DNA from: Brochothrix campestris
GTDB lineage: Bacteria; Bacillota; Bacilli; Lactobacillales; Listeriaceae
Length of the DNA stretch: 64,000 bases
Reading direction: 5' to 3'
NCBI RefSeq assembly: GCF_046058945.1
Contig: NZ_CP175511.1
Span: 806,001-870,000 of the forward strand
Below are positions 18,203-27,307 of this stretch, piece by piece. The translations under genes and the position numbers were made by a program. The first letter of the stretch is position 1, and every line of letters starts with the position of its first letter. Under the pieces are notes generated by a model. The model saw only the letters and a list, made by a program, of their open reading frames with translations, was not told the DNA's origin and did not search any database.

Positions 18203-18565
18203 TTATACATTTTGAACATAATCATGAATGATTTTTTCGACTTTATCAAGCGGTGTAGCTGTTTTGATGGCGATGTTTTCTGGCGTGAGGCCAGTTGTGT
18301 ATAGCACTGTGATTTCTTGTTTTAATAACTCGTTAAGATTGATTTGTTCGGTAGCAAAGTTATGGTTCGACTGTGATGAATCAATCTGTAAAACATCTTC
18401 AATCCGATTAATACGTTCACGTAATGCACTGTTTTCTTTTAAAAGATGAACAGAACGTTCGTCAACTTCTTTTTCTAAGGCAGCAGTATCGCTTTTTTTC
18501 ATAAAAGAAAGAACGAGTGATACGATTGCGAGAACGAGTAAAATGATGATTAGTATAAGACTCAT
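18203..18565 (-). CDS. small membrane-anchored coiled-coil protein
   Basis: About 120 residues. An N-terminal helix (MSLILIIILLVLAIVSLVLSF) is followed by a charged helical stretch (about 27-60), with a C-terminal helix-turn-helix-like end (LTPENIAIKTATPLDKVEKII). I chose ATG at 18565 over an in-frame ATG 8 codons upstream because AGAGGTG then lies at a plausible distance. It lies 15 bases before the MltG-like-domain gene and shares its direction, so the two are probably co-transcribed. I do not recognise a named family. Confidence 0.65.
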   Translation of the reverse strand: MSLILIIILLVLAIVSLVLSFMKKSDTAALEKEVDERSVHLLKENSALRERINRIEDVLQIDSSQSNHNFATEQINLNELLKQEITVLYTTGLTPENIAIKTATPLDKVEKIIHDYVQNV

Positions 18566-18706
18566 GTGTAGAATGACACCTCTTTTCACCTATGTTTTAG
18601 TTTTTTTGTTAATTCTAGTTTAATTATATCGCATATCGGTAATACTGTCATATATTCATTTTTTTTAAAGATTTACTGAAAATAAGAGGAACTGTGCGTT
18701 ATCGAC

Positions 18707-18736
18707 TTGACAATAGGGTGAAATAAATGATATTAT
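18707..18736 (+). promoter_or_regulatory. promoter of rpmG
   Basis: TTGACA at 18707-18712, an 18-base spacer and TATTAT at 18731-18736, about 45 bases before the rpmG ATG. Confidence 0.8.
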
Positions 18737-18783
18737 GAAACCATTCTTGTGCTGAATTAATCAGACAATAGGGAGGGAAAATC

Positions 18784-18933
18784 ATGCGCGTAAATATTAC
18801 ATTAAAATGTACTGAATGTGGCGAACAAAACTACATTTCTACAAAAAACAAACGTACTAATCCGGAACGTGTTGAATTAAAAAAATATTGTCCACGTGAC
18901 AAAGCTTCAACAGTACACCGTGAAACAAAATAA
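18784..18933 (+). CDS. rpmG: 50S ribosomal protein L33
   Basis: 49 codons: MRVNITLKCTECGEQNY start, KNKRTNPERVELKKY core and VHRETK end, all typical of L33. GGGAGG lies upstream. Zinc-type L33 has two CxxC pairs; here only Cys9, Cys12 and Cys36 are present and the fourth site (residue 39) is Asp, so it is intermediate between zinc and zinc-free paralogues. Followed by a terminator and the 5-formyl-THF cyclo-ligase gene, an order found in Listeria. Confidence 0.95.
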   Translation: MRVNITLKCTECGEQNYISTKNKRTNPERVELKKYCPRDKASTVHRETK

Positions 18934-18943
18934 TAACACCTGG

Positions 18944-18973
18944 GACAAAGTCAATTTGATTTTGTCTTTTTTT
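18944..18973 (+). terminator. intrinsic terminator after rpmG
   Basis: GACAAA-TCAA pairs with TTGA-TTTGTC, followed by seven T. Short stem, so termination may be partial and allow read-through to the next gene. Confidence 0.7.
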
Positions 18974-19005
18974 ATACTGTTTTTTAAAAAAGGGGGTTAC
19001 CCAGC

Positions 19006-19545
19006 ATGACGAAACAAAGGTTACGTCAAAGGATTTTGTCTAAGTTAGCAACGATGGCACCGAATAGACGCTTATTAAAAGAGCAGCAACTGTATCAGCA
19101 ATTGTTTTCTAGTCCCAACTGGCAGAAGGCGACAACAATCGGCATCACAATGAGTAAAGCACCTGAAATAGCGACACAGCCAATCATTGAACAAGCCTGG
19201 GCAGAACAAAAACGTGTTGTCATCCCTAGAACACAGTCTAACGAACGTTTGCTTTTATTTTGTAACTATACCAAGTCGACACCGACACAGTCTCTAAGGG
19301 GCATTGAGGAGCCGTTACCGACAGCGGCTGTGATTGACGCAGCAACGATTGATTTACTAATTGTCCCTGGGGTTGCGTTTAATACGGCAGGCTATCGCAT
19401 TGGTTTTGGAGGTGGTTACTATGATCGTTTGTTGGGCATCTATCGAGGGACGACCATCTCACTGGCCTTTAGTGAACAGCTTGTGACTGAACTTCCTGTT
19501 GAGGCACATGACCTGCCAGTCCAAACTGTGCTTGTTGCTGAGTAA
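19006..19545 (+). CDS. 5-formyltetrahydrofolate cyclo-ligase
   Basis: ATP-dependent conversion of 5-formyl-THF to 5,10-methenyl-THF in one-carbon metabolism. 179 residues, family length. The basic N-terminus carries RQRILSKLATM; the C-terminal signature PGVAFNTAGYRIGFGGGYYDR is the nucleotide and folate site. The other one-carbon genes in the window are gcvT and folD. Start ATG at 19006; the upstream AAAGGGGG is 10-12 bases away. Confidence 0.93.
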   Translation: MTKQRLRQRILSKLATMAPNRRLLKEQQLYQQLFSSPNWQKATTIGITMSKAPEIATQPIIEQAWAEQKRVVIPRTQSNERLLLFCNYTKSTPTQSLRGIEEPLPTAAVIDAATIDLLIVPGVAFNTAGYRIGFGGGYYDRLLGIYRGTTISLAFSEQLVTELPVEAHDLPVQTVLVAE

Positions 19546-19586
19546 TACGACAGCTGAAACTAACAAAAAAAGAAGGTGATCAGACT

Positions 19587-20591
19587 ATGAAGGTAACCAT
19601 TAAAGACATTGCCCGTGAAGCCGATGTCTCGATTACAACGGTTTCTTTAATCATCAATCAAAAAGGACAGCGTTTTAGTACAGACACACATGCGAAGGTG
19701 AATGAGGCCATTGTAAAATTAAATTATCAACCACATTATTTCGCCAAAAATTTAAATAAAACAAAGAGTAAAACGATTGGGTTTATCGTGTCGGAAATTA
19801 CCAATCCTTTTTTTGCGGAATTAGCAAAGGTGATAGAGGATATTTTGGTGGAGCAAGGGTATTTGGTGCTGCTCTGTAACTCATCATCGGATCTGGCCCG
19901 TGAAGAGCGTTATGTTGATGAAATGTTATATCGCTTCGTCGATGGCGTTTTTTTAGCCGGAACAGTATCGGATAATAAACATTTGCTTAGCAAACTGGCG
20001 AGTCGTCGTGTGCCCTATTTATTGTTGGATCGTCCGAGTGACTACAGCGATACAAATGGTGTCTTTATTGACGATTTTGCCGGTGGTATGACAGCAACTG
20101 AACACTTATTACAAAAGGGGCATACGGCCATTGGTTGTATTACCACGAAACCGCAGTTCAGTAATATTTACCAACGCTCACAGGGGTATTTGGCTGCGAT
20201 GAAAGCAATCAAACAGGCCCCATTGTTAGAAGAAGCCGGTTTTGTTAATGAACAAAGTGGTTATTTGGCTGCACAAGCGCTGATCAACAAAGGTGTGAGC
20301 GCCATCTTTGCCTGTAATGACCTGATGGCGTTTGGGGTGTATAAAGCGGCTGAAGAAGCGGGGTTAAGCGTGCCAGCTGATCTTTCAGTCATCGGTTTTG
20401 ATGACATTAATTTGGCACACTTCATGTCGCCACCGTTAACGACAATTACCCAGCCAACCCAGCGTATCGGAGCGATTGCCGCTCGTCACATGCTCGCCTT
20501 AATTGAAACTGAAACGGTGGAAATTGCAACCACCATTTTACCGATTTCGTTAAAGGAACGTGAAAGCGTAAAAACGAAAGAAAAAAGGTAA
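19587..20591 (+). CDS. rbsR: LacI-family regulator, probable ribose repressor
   Basis: 334 residues. An N-terminal LacI helix-turn-helix (VTIKDIAREADVSITTVSLIIN) with hinge helix (about 45-60), then a periplasmic-binding-protein-like effector domain (about 60-330; SVIGFDDINLAHFMSPPLTTI). It sits directly upstream of rbsKDACB, and a palindromic site (GTAAAACGTTTTAC) lies in the rbs promoter, so control of ribose uptake is the natural inference. AGAAGGTGATC precedes the ATG. It is separated from rbsK by a terminator. Confidence 0.88.
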   Translation: MKVTIKDIAREADVSITTVSLIINQKGQRFSTDTHAKVNEAIVKLNYQPHYFAKNLNKTKSKTIGFIVSEITNPFFAELAKVIEDILVEQGYLVLLCNSSSDLAREERYVDEMLYRFVDGVFLAGTVSDNKHLLSKLASRRVPYLLLDRPSDYSDTNGVFIDDFAGGMTATEHLLQKGHTAIGCITTKPQFSNIYQRSQGYLAAMKAIKQAPLLEEAGFVNEQSGYLAAQALINKGVSAIFACNDLMAFGVYKAAEEAGLSVPADLSVIGFDDINLAHFMSPPLTTITQPTQRIGAIAARHMLALIETETVEIATTILPISLKERESVKTKEKR

Positions 20592-20608
20592 TTAAGGGCA
20601 CAAACGGT

Positions 20609-20662
20609 AGCGTCAACTCGTCATTTGGTGTTCGAGTTGGCTGTTAACGCTTTATTTTTTAT
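20609..20662 (+). terminator. intrinsic terminator after rbsR
   Basis: AGCGT-AACTCG pairs with CGAGTT-ACGCT, followed by TTTATTTTTTATTT. The stem has an asymmetric bulge on the right arm. Confidence 0.75.
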
Positions 20663-20668
20663 TTGTGA

Positions 20669-20722
20669 TTGACAACGTAAAACGTTTTACTATATACTAG
20701 AGCAGAAATGAAAACGCTTTCT
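20669..20722 (+). promoter_or_regulatory. rbs operon promoter with RbsR operator and cre site
   Basis: TTGACA at 20669-20674 and TATACT at 20693-20698 (18-base spacer). A perfect 14-base palindrome, GTAAAACGTTTTAC at 20677-20690, fills the spacer, which is the position for a LacI-type repressor. TGAAAACGCTTTCT at 20709-20722 matches the catabolite-responsive element consensus except its last base, so CcpA repression is likely. Confidence 0.85.
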
Positions 20723-20741
20723 TGAAGATGGAGGGACGAAG

Positions 20742-21614
20742 ATGACAAAAATAACAGTAGTTGGAAGTTTATCGATGGATTTGGTCGTGAGTGCGTCTAA
20801 ACGCCCACTAGCAGGTGAAACAGTGATTGGAACGAATCTTTCCTTGTTTCCAGGCGGAAAAGGGGCTAATCAAGCTGTGGCGGCCGCACGTCTAGGAGCG
20901 GATGTAACGATGGTCGGCTGTGTTGGAGACGATGCCTATGGTGAAATGATTGTGGCAAATTTAGCGTCACAACAGGTTGATACGTCATTAGTAAAACGTT
21001 TTACTAATCAGACGAGTGGGACGGCACACATTACCGTTGCAGAAGGCGATAACAGTATTATCGTCATTAAGGGTGCTAATGACTGTGTCTCTGCTAGTTT
21101 AATTGAAGAAGCACGAGCAACGATAGCGGCCTCAGATATTGTGTTGACACAATATGAGATTCCGTTACCGATGATTGCCTATTTAGCAGATGTCTGTGAG
21201 AGCGAGGGTACACCATTACTCGTGAATCCCGCACCAGCGGCAACGGTCGCGCCTGAAACCTTAGCGAAATTCAGTTACTTAACACCGAATGAATCGGAAG
21301 CAGCTCTTATTTTTGGTCAACAATCACGGGCCGATAGCTTTGGGGCGTTTCCAGGTGAGTTGTTAATTACGTTAGGTGCAGACGGTGTGTGTTTCAAAGA
21401 AACGACCGTTCCAGCTTTTAAAGTGGCTGTAACAGATACGACAGGGGCAGGCGACACGTTTAATGGCGCCTTTGCTGTTGGTCTCGCTGAAGGGCAATCG
21501 CTCGCTGAAGCTGTTCGTTTCGGCAATGCGGCAGCGGCACTCTCAGTCCAAAAATTAGGGGCACAATCAGGTATGCCAACACGTGCTGCTGTTGAGGAGT
21601 TGTTGGCAAAATGA
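20742..21614 (+). CDS. rbsK: ribokinase
   Basis: Phosphorylates ribose to ribose-5-phosphate. 290 residues of the PfkB family: N-terminal signature GGKGANQAVAAARLGADV, C-terminal signature DTTGAGDTFNGAFA with the catalytic Asp. GGAGG lies upstream of the ATG. First gene of the rbs operon and overlaps rbsD by 4 bases. Confidence 0.95.
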   Translation: MTKITVVGSLSMDLVVSASKRPLAGETVIGTNLSLFPGGKGANQAVAAARLGADVTMVGCVGDDAYGEMIVANLASQQVDTSLVKRFTNQTSGTAHITVAEGDNSIIVIKGANDCVSASLIEEARATIAASDIVLTQYEIPLPMIAYLADVCESEGTPLLVNPAPAATVAPETLAKFSYLTPNESEAALIFGQQSRADSFGAFPGELLITLGADGVCFKETTVPAFKVAVTDTTGAGDTFNGAFAVGLAEGQSLAEAVRFGNAAAALSVQKLGAQSGMPTRAAVEELLAK

Positions 21615-22009
21615 AACGATACGGACCGTTAAATAGTGACATGAGTAAAACGCTGGCTGATATCGGACATACCGATACCATCGCAATCGGTGATTGTGGT
21701 TTACCGATTCCCACAGAAGTCAAAAAAATCGACTTGGCGATTGAACAAGGAGTTCCGCGTTTTATGACGGTTTTGAAAAATGTCGCTGAGCATCTCGTCA
21801 TCGAGAAAGTGACGATTGCGACCGAAATAATCACGCAAAATCCTGACGTTTATGCAGCGATTCAGGCATTATTTGGTGAAGCGATACCGATTGTCACTGT
21901 TAGTCATGAACAATTAAAGGCCGCACTCCCTGAAACAAAGGCAGTCATTCGCACCGGTGAAGCAACCCCGTATGCGAATATCATCTTACATGCAGGCGTT
22001 AACTTTTAA
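21611..22009 (+). CDS. rbsD: D-ribose pyranase
   Basis: Interconverts pyranose and furanose forms of ribose so that ribokinase can act. 132 residues, family length. The catalytic His is in DIGHTDTI (about residue 20), with DCGLPIP following and the C-terminal TGEATPYANIILHAG. ATG overlaps the rbsK stop (ATGA). Confidence 0.94.
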   Translation: MKRYGPLNSDMSKTLADIGHTDTIAIGDCGLPIPTEVKKIDLAIEQGVPRFMTVLKNVAEHLVIEKVTIATEIITQNPDVYAAIQALFGEAIPIVTVSHEQLKAALPETKAVIRTGEATPYANIILHAGVNF

Positions 22010-22036
22010 TGTCTACTCGTAGAGGAGGTTCGAAGA

Positions 22037-23515
22037 ATGAAGATTACAATGACAAATATTCATAAAGCATTCGGCAAAAACGAGGTGCTAAAAGGTGTTG
22101 ATTTCGAGCTGTTAGATGGAGAAATACATGCGCTCATGGGTGAGAATGGCGCAGGTAAATCGACGTTGATGAATATTTTAACCGGCTTACATCAACTTGA
22201 TCAAGGAGACATTAAGGTTGACGGCAAACCAAAAAACTATAAAAATCCGCAAGAAGCCGAAACTGACGGCATCGCCTTTATTCATCAAGAGTTAAATATC
22301 TTCCCTAACTTAACCTTGTTAGAGAACCTGTTTATTGGCAAACAGCTGAGTAAGTTTGGCGTGTTGCAAACGAAGAAAATGCAACAGTTGGCAGAGGCGA
22401 AATGTGCTGAAATCGGGATTAAATTGCCGCTCTATAAAGAAGCTGGCGACTGCTCTGTAGGGCAACAACAGATGGCAGAAATCATGAAAAGTTTAATGAC
22501 TGAGGCAAAGGTCATCATTATGGATGAACCAACGGCTGCTTTGACAGAAGCAGAGACCGAACATTTATTCCGCGTGATGCAGCAACTGCGGGCACGTGGC
22601 GTATCAATCGTCTACATTTCCCATCGAATGGAAGAAATCTTTCAACTGTGTGATCGGATTACAATTATGCGAGACGGTATTTCTGTTAGCACGGAGGCGA
22701 TTGCTGCGACGTCATTTGATACGGTGGTCAAGCAAATGGTCGGTCGTGAATTGACCGAACGTTTTCCGCAACGAACACTGCATCGAGGTGAGCGCATTCT
22801 CGAAGTGAAAAACCTCACGAAAAAAGGTGTATTCAACAACATCTCACTGACGGTCGACAGTGGTGAAATTGTCGGTGTGGCTGGTTTAATGGGAGCGGGT
22901 CGCACCGAAATTATGCGTGCCTTGTTCGCAATGGATCGTTACGATAGCGGTGAGGTCATCATTAAGGGCGAACGTAAAAAATTACGAGGGCCAAAAGAAG
23001 CGATAAAAGCGGGAATGGGTTTTATTACCGAAAATCGTAAGGATGAAGGGTTGATTCTTGATTTTTCGATTAATGATAACATTGCCCTTGCCAGTATTGC
23101 GGATTTTTCGCCACATGGTGTGATGCTCGAAAAAGACGAGCGCACCTTTACCGGGATGTTGGCGAAGCGACTTGCTATCAAAATGGCCTCGCTTGATTTA
23201 GCGGTAGGATCACTTTCTGGTGGGAATCAACAAAAGGTTGTTATTGCCAAATGGATAGGGATTGGACCGCAACTTTTAATTATGGATGAACCGACCCGTG
23301 GTGTCGATATTGGCGCCAAACGTGAAATTTATCAGTTGATGAACGAGCTGACGGATCGAGGTGTCGGCATTATCATGGTGTCATCAGAGCTTCCTGAGGT
23401 GTTAGGTATGAGCGACCGTATTGTCGTTATTCACGAGGGCAGGCTTACGGGTGAGCTCAGTCGAGCAGAAGCAACGCAAGAAAAAATAATGACATTAGCA
23501 ACAGGGGGGAACTAA
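22037..23515 (+). CDS. rbsA: ribose ABC transporter, ATP-binding protein
   Basis: Dual-cassette sugar ATPase of 492 residues. First cassette: Walker A GENGAGKST, signature CSVGQQQM (variant of the usual LSGGQ), Walker B VIIMDEPTAAL. Second cassette: degenerate Walker A (GLMGAGRTE), signature LSGGNQQK and Walker B LLIMDEPTRGVD. Energises uptake with RbsC and RbsB. AGGAGG lies upstream. Confidence 0.95.
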   Translation: MKITMTNIHKAFGKNEVLKGVDFELLDGEIHALMGENGAGKSTLMNILTGLHQLDQGDIKVDGKPKNYKNPQEAETDGIAFIHQELNIFPNLTLLENLFIGKQLSKFGVLQTKKMQQLAEAKCAEIGIKLPLYKEAGDCSVGQQQMAEIMKSLMTEAKVIIMDEPTAALTEAETEHLFRVMQQLRARGVSIVYISHRMEEIFQLCDRITIMRDGISVSTEAIAATSFDTVVKQMVGRELTERFPQRTLHRGERILEVKNLTKKGVFNNISLTVDSGEIVGVAGLMGAGRTEIMRALFAMDRYDSGEVIIKGERKKLRGPKEAIKAGMGFITENRKDEGLILDFSINDNIALASIADFSPHGVMLEKDERTFTGMLAKRLAIKMASLDLAVGSLSGGNQQKVVIAKWIGIGPQLLIMDEPTRGVDIGAKREIYQLMNELTDRGVGIIMVSSELPEVLGMSDRIVVIHEGRLTGELSRAEATQEKIMTLATGGN

Positions 23516-23517
23516 AG

Positions 23518-24453
23518 ATGAGCATCAAACGTTTTGGAGAAAAACTAGTACCATTTATCGGCTTGATTTTACTCGTGGCGATTGTTGCCATTATGAATCC
23601 AGCCTTCTTAGAACCATTGAACTTACTGAACTTATTACGTCAAGTGTCGATTAATGCATTGATTGCCTTCGGGATGACCTTTGTTATTTTAACCGGTGGT
23701 ATTGATCTATCGGTCGGTTCGATTTTGGCACTTTCTAGCGCCTTTATGGCTGGTATTATTGTGAGTGGTGTCGATCCAATTATCGCGATTGTGTTAGCCT
23801 GTGTTATCGGTGCTGTACTCGGTGCTGTTAACGGCTTATTGATTACAGTTGGGAAAATGGCACCGTTTATTGCAACCTTAGCAACGATGACTATTTTTAG
23901 GGGGTTGACCCTCGTCTACACAGATGGAAATCCGATTACTGGTCTAAGTGACAACTTCCTCTTTCAAGCGTTTGGTCGTGGCTACTTATTCGGTATCCCC
24001 GTACCTGCCATTACGATGATTGTTACCTTCATTATCCTTTGGTTTATTTTGAATAAAACCGCGTTCGGCCGCCAAACGTATGCCTTAGGTGGCAATGAAA
24101 AAGCGGCAATTATTTCTGGCATTAACACGAGCAAAGTGAAAATTATGATTTATGCGTTAACAGGTTTGTTAGCCGCATTGGCGGGGGCGATTTTAGCATC
24201 ACGCCTTGATTCAGCACAACCAACAGCGGGACAATCGTATGAACTTGATGCGATTGCAGCTGTTGTGTTAGGAGGTACGAGCTTAGCCGGTGGTAAAGGT
24301 CGGATTATCGGCACCTTAATCGGTGTGCTTATAATTGGGACATTAAATAACGGGCTTAATCTACTCGGCGTGTCTAGTTTTTATCAGATGGTCGTTAAAG
24401 GTGTCGTTATCGTAATTGCCGTCTTAATTGATCGAAAAAAAAGTAAAGCATAG
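23518..24453 (+). CDS. rbsC: ribose ABC transporter, permease
   Basis: 311 residues with eight or more hydrophobic helices and the family signature ALGGNEKAAIISGIN followed by GLLAALAGAILASRLDSAQPTAG. Membrane channel of the ribose importer. It starts two bases after the rbsA stop. Confidence 0.94.
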   Translation: MSIKRFGEKLVPFIGLILLVAIVAIMNPAFLEPLNLLNLLRQVSINALIAFGMTFVILTGGIDLSVGSILALSSAFMAGIIVSGVDPIIAIVLACVIGAVLGAVNGLLITVGKMAPFIATLATMTIFRGLTLVYTDGNPITGLSDNFLFQAFGRGYLFGIPVPAITMIVTFIILWFILNKTAFGRQTYALGGNEKAAIISGINTSKVKIMIYALTGLLAALAGAILASRLDSAQPTAGQSYELDAIAAVVLGGTSLAGGKGRIIGTLIGVLIIGTLNNGLNLLGVSSFYQMVVKGVVIVIAVLIDRKKSKA

Positions 24454-24465
24454 GGGTGAATAGTA

Positions 24466-25383
24466 ATGAAAAAAATCAGTATCTTGCTCATTGCAACGTT
24501 AGTCATTCTCAGCGGCTGTTCCTTAGAAGCACCTGGTTGGGCTAAAAAAGAACGGCAGATGGATGCCAAAAACATTACCATCGGGGTCTCGATTTCAACC
24601 TTAAATAATCCATTCTTTGTTTCCGTTAAAGAGGGCATCGAAACAGCAGCAAAAGCGGCTGGAATCACTGTTAAGATTGCAGATGCGCAAAATGATTCGT
24701 CGAAACAAAGCAATGACGTCGATGATTTAATTCAACAAGATGTCGATATGCTCTTAGTTAATCCAGTTGACTCAGCCGCAATATCAGCCGCTGTTAAAAC
24801 GGCCAATGATGCTGATATCCCTGTGATAGCGATTGACCGTTCAGCTGATAAAGGTAAGGTTGAAACACTCGTCGCTTCAGATAACCGCGAAGGTGGTAAA
24901 ATGGCGGCAGACTTTATCATTGCCCAACTCGGCCAACAAGCCAAGGTGGCAGAACTTGAAGGCACACCAGGTGCTTCTGCAACCCGCGAACGAGGCGAAG
25001 GCTTTCATAGTGTTGCCGACACGAAGCTGGCCGTAGTCGAAAAACAATCAGCCGATTTTGATCGCACAAAGGGCTTAAATGTCGCCGAAAATGTGTTGCA
25101 AGCGAATGCAAGCATTACTGCCATCTTTGCCCAAAATGATGAAATGGCGCTTGGTGCTGTTGAAGCAGCGAAAGCAGCCGGCAAAGATATTTTAATCGTC
25201 GGTTTTGATGGCAATGACGATGGACTCAAGGCGGTTAAAGAAGGTAAAATGGCCGCGACGATTGCTCAACAACCAGAATTGATTGGGCAAAAAGCAGTGG
25301 AAGCTGTCACAGCAATCGCGGACGGTAAAACATTAGCAAAAACAATTTCAGTTGATTTGAAGTTAGTTACTTCTAAAAAATAA
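24466..25383 (+). CDS. rbsB: ribose ABC transporter, substrate-binding lipoprotein
   Basis: 305 residues. A lipoprotein signal with lipobox LSGC places the mature N-terminus at Cys18, tethering it outside the membrane. The rest is a type 1 periplasmic-binding-protein fold: ITIGVSISTLNNPFF, NPVDSAAISAAV, AIDRSADKG, FAQNDEMALGAVEAAK. Captures ribose for RbsAC. Last gene of the operon, followed by a terminator. Confidence 0.94.
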   Translation: MKKISILLIATLVILSGCSLEAPGWAKKERQMDAKNITIGVSISTLNNPFFVSVKEGIETAAKAAGITVKIADAQNDSSKQSNDVDDLIQQDVDMLLVNPVDSAAISAAVKTANDADIPVIAIDRSADKGKVETLVASDNREGGKMAADFIIAQLGQQAKVAELEGTPGASATRERGEGFHSVADTKLAVVEKQSADFDRTKGLNVAENVLQANASITAIFAQNDEMALGAVEAAKAAGKDILIVGFDGNDDGLKAVKEGKMAATIAQQPELIGQKAVEAVTAIADGKTLAKTISVDLKLVTSKK

Positions 25384-25402
25384 GAAAGGCTACACCCTTA
25401 CT

Positions 25403-25438
25403 AAAACTCACTTTTGATTGTTGAAAGTGAGTTTTTTT
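25403..25438 (+). terminator. intrinsic terminator of the rbs operon
   Basis: AAAACTCACTTT pairs with AAAGTGAGTTTT around a short loop, followed by T residues. Confidence 0.9.
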
Positions 25439-25449
25439 GATTTTTCCTG

Positions 25450-25478
25450 TTGACAAGGATAGCATAAAACGGTAAGAT
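25450..25478 (+). promoter_or_regulatory. promoter of tcyP
   Basis: TTGACA at 25450-25455, 17 bases, TAAGAT at 25473-25478. Lies 50 bases before the tcyP ATG. Confidence 0.8.
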
Positions 25479-25530
25479 GAATTTCGAATCCTCATCAATT
25501 TACTCGGGATAAAAACAAGGAGTGTGAATC

Positions 25531-26913
25531 ATGACTATTACATTAACCATTATTAACTTAGTTATTGCAGCCATTATTATTAGTCTGTTTATCGTGATGC
25601 AAAAACGTAAAGTGTCTTTTTCTAAGCGTGTCTTAACAGCCTTAGCAGTTGGGGTCGTTGCCGGTTTAGCAATGCAATTTATTTATGGATCGGCCGACGA
25701 AATTACAACGATGACAACCGACTGGTTAGGTCTTATCGGGAACAGTTACATTAAATTTTTACAAATGGTAGCAATACCTCTTATTTTTGTATCGATTGTA
25801 GCAGCGTTCACGCGTTTACAATTGAAAGCGAATGTTGCTAAAATCGGCTCAACCATCATTGTGGTGCTTGTCGTTTCAGCAGCGATTGCCGCGGCAGTTG
25901 GGATTGGCGCTGCTTTACTGTTCAATCTCGATGCTAACAGCATTACCCAAGGGGCATCAGAGATTGCCCGTGCGCAAGAAATTCAAGACAAGGCAGCCAC
26001 AATTGATTTGACATTACCACAAAAAATTGTTGAGTTTATTCCAAGTAATGTGTTCTTAGACTTTACTGGTGCTCGTGCCACGTCGACACTAGGGGTTGTT
26101 GTTTTTGCTTTGTTTGTAGGGATTGCTTACACAAGCGTCAAAAACAAACAGGTGAAAGAAGCTGCTTTTTTTGCGAACTTAATTGATGCCTTTTATGCCA
26201 TCATCGTCCGCATCGTTCGAATGATTATTCAATTAACGCCTTATGGGGTGTTTGCCATTATTGCTAATACAACAGCAACAAGTGATTTAGCAGCGATTGG
26301 AAAACTGGGGACGTTCGTTATTGCTTCGTATGCAGCGATTATTGTGATGTTCATCATCCACTTGGTCATTTTAGCCTTTGCGGGTATGAGTCCTAAAGCC
26401 TACCTTAAACAAGCGATGCCAGTGTTAACGTTTGCCTTTACCTCACGTACGAGTGCGGGTGCCTTACCGTTGAACATTCAAGCTCAAGAACGGATGGGTG
26501 TTCCGAGTGGGATTGCGAACTTCGCCGCGTCGTTCGGTCTATCGATTGGGCAAAACGGTTGTGCTGGTATTTATCCAGCGATGTTAGCGATTATGATTGC
26601 GGTCTCAACTGGAACAGATGTCACTTCATTTAGCTTCATCGCAACGGTAATTGCCGTTGTGGCAATTAGTTCATTTGGTGTGGCAGGTGTTGGTGGTGGT
26701 GCAACATTTGCGGCAATCATCGTCTTATCTGCGTTAAACTTACCTGTTGGTCTTGCCGGTGTGTTAATCTCAGTCGAACCATTAATCGACATGGGACGTA
26801 CTGCCTTAAACGTCAGCGATTCAATGGTGGCTGGTGTTGTCACAAGTAAGGTTGATGGTAGCTTTGATAAAGAAGCTGCAGATAAACCAACAGCGACAGT
26901 TAGCGCCTCATAA
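25531..26913 (+). CDS. tcyP: sodium:dicarboxylate-type symporter, probable L-cystine transporter
   Basis: 460 residues with about ten hydrophobic segments. It belongs to the DAACS family: QMVAIPLIFVSIVAAF, the central TSTLGVV, and re-entrant FTSRTSAGALPLN and NGCAGIYPAMLAI segments. The latter, together with length and overall look, match the L-cystine transporter TcyP of Bacillus rather than glutamate carriers. Substrate is inferred from resemblance. Single-gene transcript with its own promoter; AAGGAG precedes the ATG. Its terminator was duplicated and then hit by an IS element. Confidence 0.85.
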   Translation: MTITLTIINLVIAAIIISLFIVMQKRKVSFSKRVLTALAVGVVAGLAMQFIYGSADEITTMTTDWLGLIGNSYIKFLQMVAIPLIFVSIVAAFTRLQLKANVAKIGSTIIVVLVVSAAIAAAVGIGAALLFNLDANSITQGASEIARAQEIQDKAATIDLTLPQKIVEFIPSNVFLDFTGARATSTLGVVVFALFVGIAYTSVKNKQVKEAAFFANLIDAFYAIIVRIVRMIIQLTPYGVFAIIANTTATSDLAAIGKLGTFVIASYAAIIVMFIIHLVILAFAGMSPKAYLKQAMPVLTFAFTSRTSAGALPLNIQAQERMGVPSGIANFAASFGLSIGQNGCAGIYPAMLAIMIAVSTGTDVTSFSFIATVIAVVAISSFGVAGVGGGATFAAIIVLSALNLPVGLAGVLISVEPLIDMGRTALNVSDSMVAGVVTSKVDGSFDKEAADKPTATVSAS

Positions 26914-26927
26914 GATAGCCTGACAGT

Positions 26928-27170
26928 CTGAGTCTCTTAAACATGAGAGACTCAGGTTGAGACTGAAGATAAACGCTGTACTAGGTCGTTACGACTTGCT
27001 CGCTCGGGATTACGTACTATCGGTACGCGCACCGTCACTCGCTCGTCGTGCCTACTAGAACGAGAGGATATAACACCGTTTCTTTTCAGTCAAGTCATTT
27101 TGTAGCCAAAGTCACTGTAATAGCATTACAAAGAAAATGAAGTCTGTTTAGACTTTGTCTATAATCTGAA
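26928..27170. repeat. relict terminator copy plus large imperfect palindrome
   Basis: CTGAGTCTCT/AGAGACTCAG at 26928-26955 nearly duplicates the working terminator hairpin at 27171-27200 but lacks the T run. Between them, about 26957-27095 forms a long imperfect palindrome (GACTGAAGATAAACG near the left end, CCGTTTCTTTTCAGTC near the right, centred near 27022). Its left end recurs inverted at about 29450-29482. It looks like an insertion or duplication in the tcyP 3' region. Confidence 0.6.
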
Positions 27171-27207
27171 CCTGAGTCTCTCAAACATGAGAGACTCAGG
27201 TTTTTTT
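27171..27207 (+). terminator. terminator of tcyP, T tract interrupted by IS
   Basis: CCTGAGTCTC pairs with GAGACTCAGG around TCAAACATGA, followed by seven T. The IS starts right after the T run, and the last 8 bases (GTTTTTTT) are repeated on the far side of the IS at 28777-28784. Confidence 0.9.
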
Positions 27208-27307
27208 GGCTCTATGTCAAATAGTGTTGTTATTCAAAAGTTAGTAAAACAAGTCATTTTTGCAGCTACCTTTTTTGGTAGCTGCTTTTTTTGTAGTCAT
27301 TCCTAAT

